Assembly (NCBI GenBank): GCA_002479655.1
Contig: DLOQ01000138.1
Coordinates: 144 to 6,588 of the forward strand
Length of the DNA: 6,445 nt
Direction: 5' to 3'
DNA from: Lachnospiraceae bacterium UBA7480
GTDB taxonomy: Bacteria; Bacillota; Clostridia; Lachnospirales; Lachnospiraceae
Positions 6,076 through 6,445 of the stretch are shown here, piece after piece (positions within the stretch are counted from its first letter, which is position 1; each line of letters begins with the position of its first letter). The position numbers and the translations under genes were made by a program. Below the pieces are notes generated by a model. It saw only the letters and a list, made by a program, of their open reading frames with translations. It searched no databases and had not been told where the DNA came from.

Positions 6076-6445
6076 ATGGGTGGATTTTTTGGAGTAGCGG
6101 CACAGGAAAACTGTACATTTGATCTGTTTTTCGGGGTGGATTACCATTCTCATCTGGGGACAAGGCGGGGTGGAATGGCAGTTTACGGGAAAGACGGATT
6201 CAACCGCGCCATACATAATATTGAGAACTCCCCGTTCAGAACGAAATTTGATAAGGACATGCAGGAGATGTCAGGACATTTTGGGATCGGCTGTATCTCT
6301 GACTATGAGCCGCAGCCGTTGATCGTCCGTTCCCATCATGGCACTTATGCGCTGACGACGGTCAGCAAGATCAATAATGTCAAGGAGCTTTCGGAGATGC
6401 TTTTTGACAGCGGACATTCCCATTTCTTGGAAATGAGCGGCGGGG
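6076..6445 (+). CDS. PurF-like (amidophosphoribosyltransferase family) protein with a degenerate glutaminase domain, partial
   Basis: The first 123 residues are visible; the gene leaves the window. GAGGA (6064-6068) lies 7 nt before the ATG. The opening MGGFFGVAA, then DYHSHLGTRRGGMAVYG (22-38), GIGCISDYEPQPLIV and TTVSKINN, follows the order of the class II glutamine amidotransferase domain of PurF (CGVFGI, RG..G.G, GHVRYPT, LAHNGNLTN). Family members normally make phosphoribosylamine from PRPP and glutamine, the first step of purine synthesis. Here, however, the nucleophile Cys aligns with Gly2, the RY[PS]T arginine with a Ser in CISDYE, and the HNG oxyanion motif with TVS, so glutamine hydrolysis is unlikely. 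Related proteins in clostridia are, as I recall, annotated amidophosphoribosyltransferase. Whether the phosphoribosyltransferase half is intact cannot be seen. The gene probably has its own promoter and is unrelated to the sugar locus in function. Confidence 0.75.
   Translation, partial: MGGFFGVAAQENCTFDLFFGVDYHSHLGTRRGGMAVYGKDGFNRAIHNIENSPFRTKFDKDMQEMSGHFGIGCISDYEPQPLIVRSHHGTYALTTVSKINNVKELSEMLFDSGHSHFLEMSGG

Overview
The window looks like part of a carbohydrate-utilisation locus from a gut-type Gram-positive anaerobe, most likely Lachnospiraceae (Bacillota). Supporting signs are strong AAGGAGG-type ribosome binding sites, a lipoprotein solute-binding protein of the sugar ABC type, a YesL/DUF624 membrane protein, intracellular (leaderless) glycan-processing enzymes, a TTG start, and moderate G+C. 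This placement is inference from gene style, not a database match.

Layout, all on the + strand. Positions 1-51 are probably the last codons of an upstream gene that I cannot identify. A perfect 10-bp hairpin (74-100) precedes the sugar-binding lipoprotein gene (128-1603). A second strong hairpin (1631-1655) follows it, and then comes yesL (1708-2367). Next are a two-domain SGNH esterase with a TTG start (2429-3550) and a single long reading frame (3622-5937) that joins a complete GH1 beta-glucosidase end to end with a complete type I mannose-6-phosphate isomerase (ManA). After a 138-nt gap with a good candidate promoter, a PurF-like gene begins (6076) and runs out of the window. No gene is supported on the - strand.

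How it could work together: the lipoprotein captures an oligosaccharide for an ABC importer whose permeases are not in this window. In the cytoplasm the SGNH enzyme would remove acetyl groups. The GH1 domain would release glucose and/or mannose from the beta-linked chain. After phosphorylation by a kinase not seen here, the ManA domain would turn mannose-6-P into fructose-6-P. The combination of esterase, GH1 and ManA fits an acetylated beta-mannan or glucomannan better than xylan or plain cellobiose. The substrate is inference.

The two most notable items are the GH1-ManA fusion, whose ManA half has no start codon of its own, and the PurF-like protein, whose N-terminal domain appears to lack the residues of a working class II glutaminase. 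The PurF-like gene probably belongs to a separate transcription unit.
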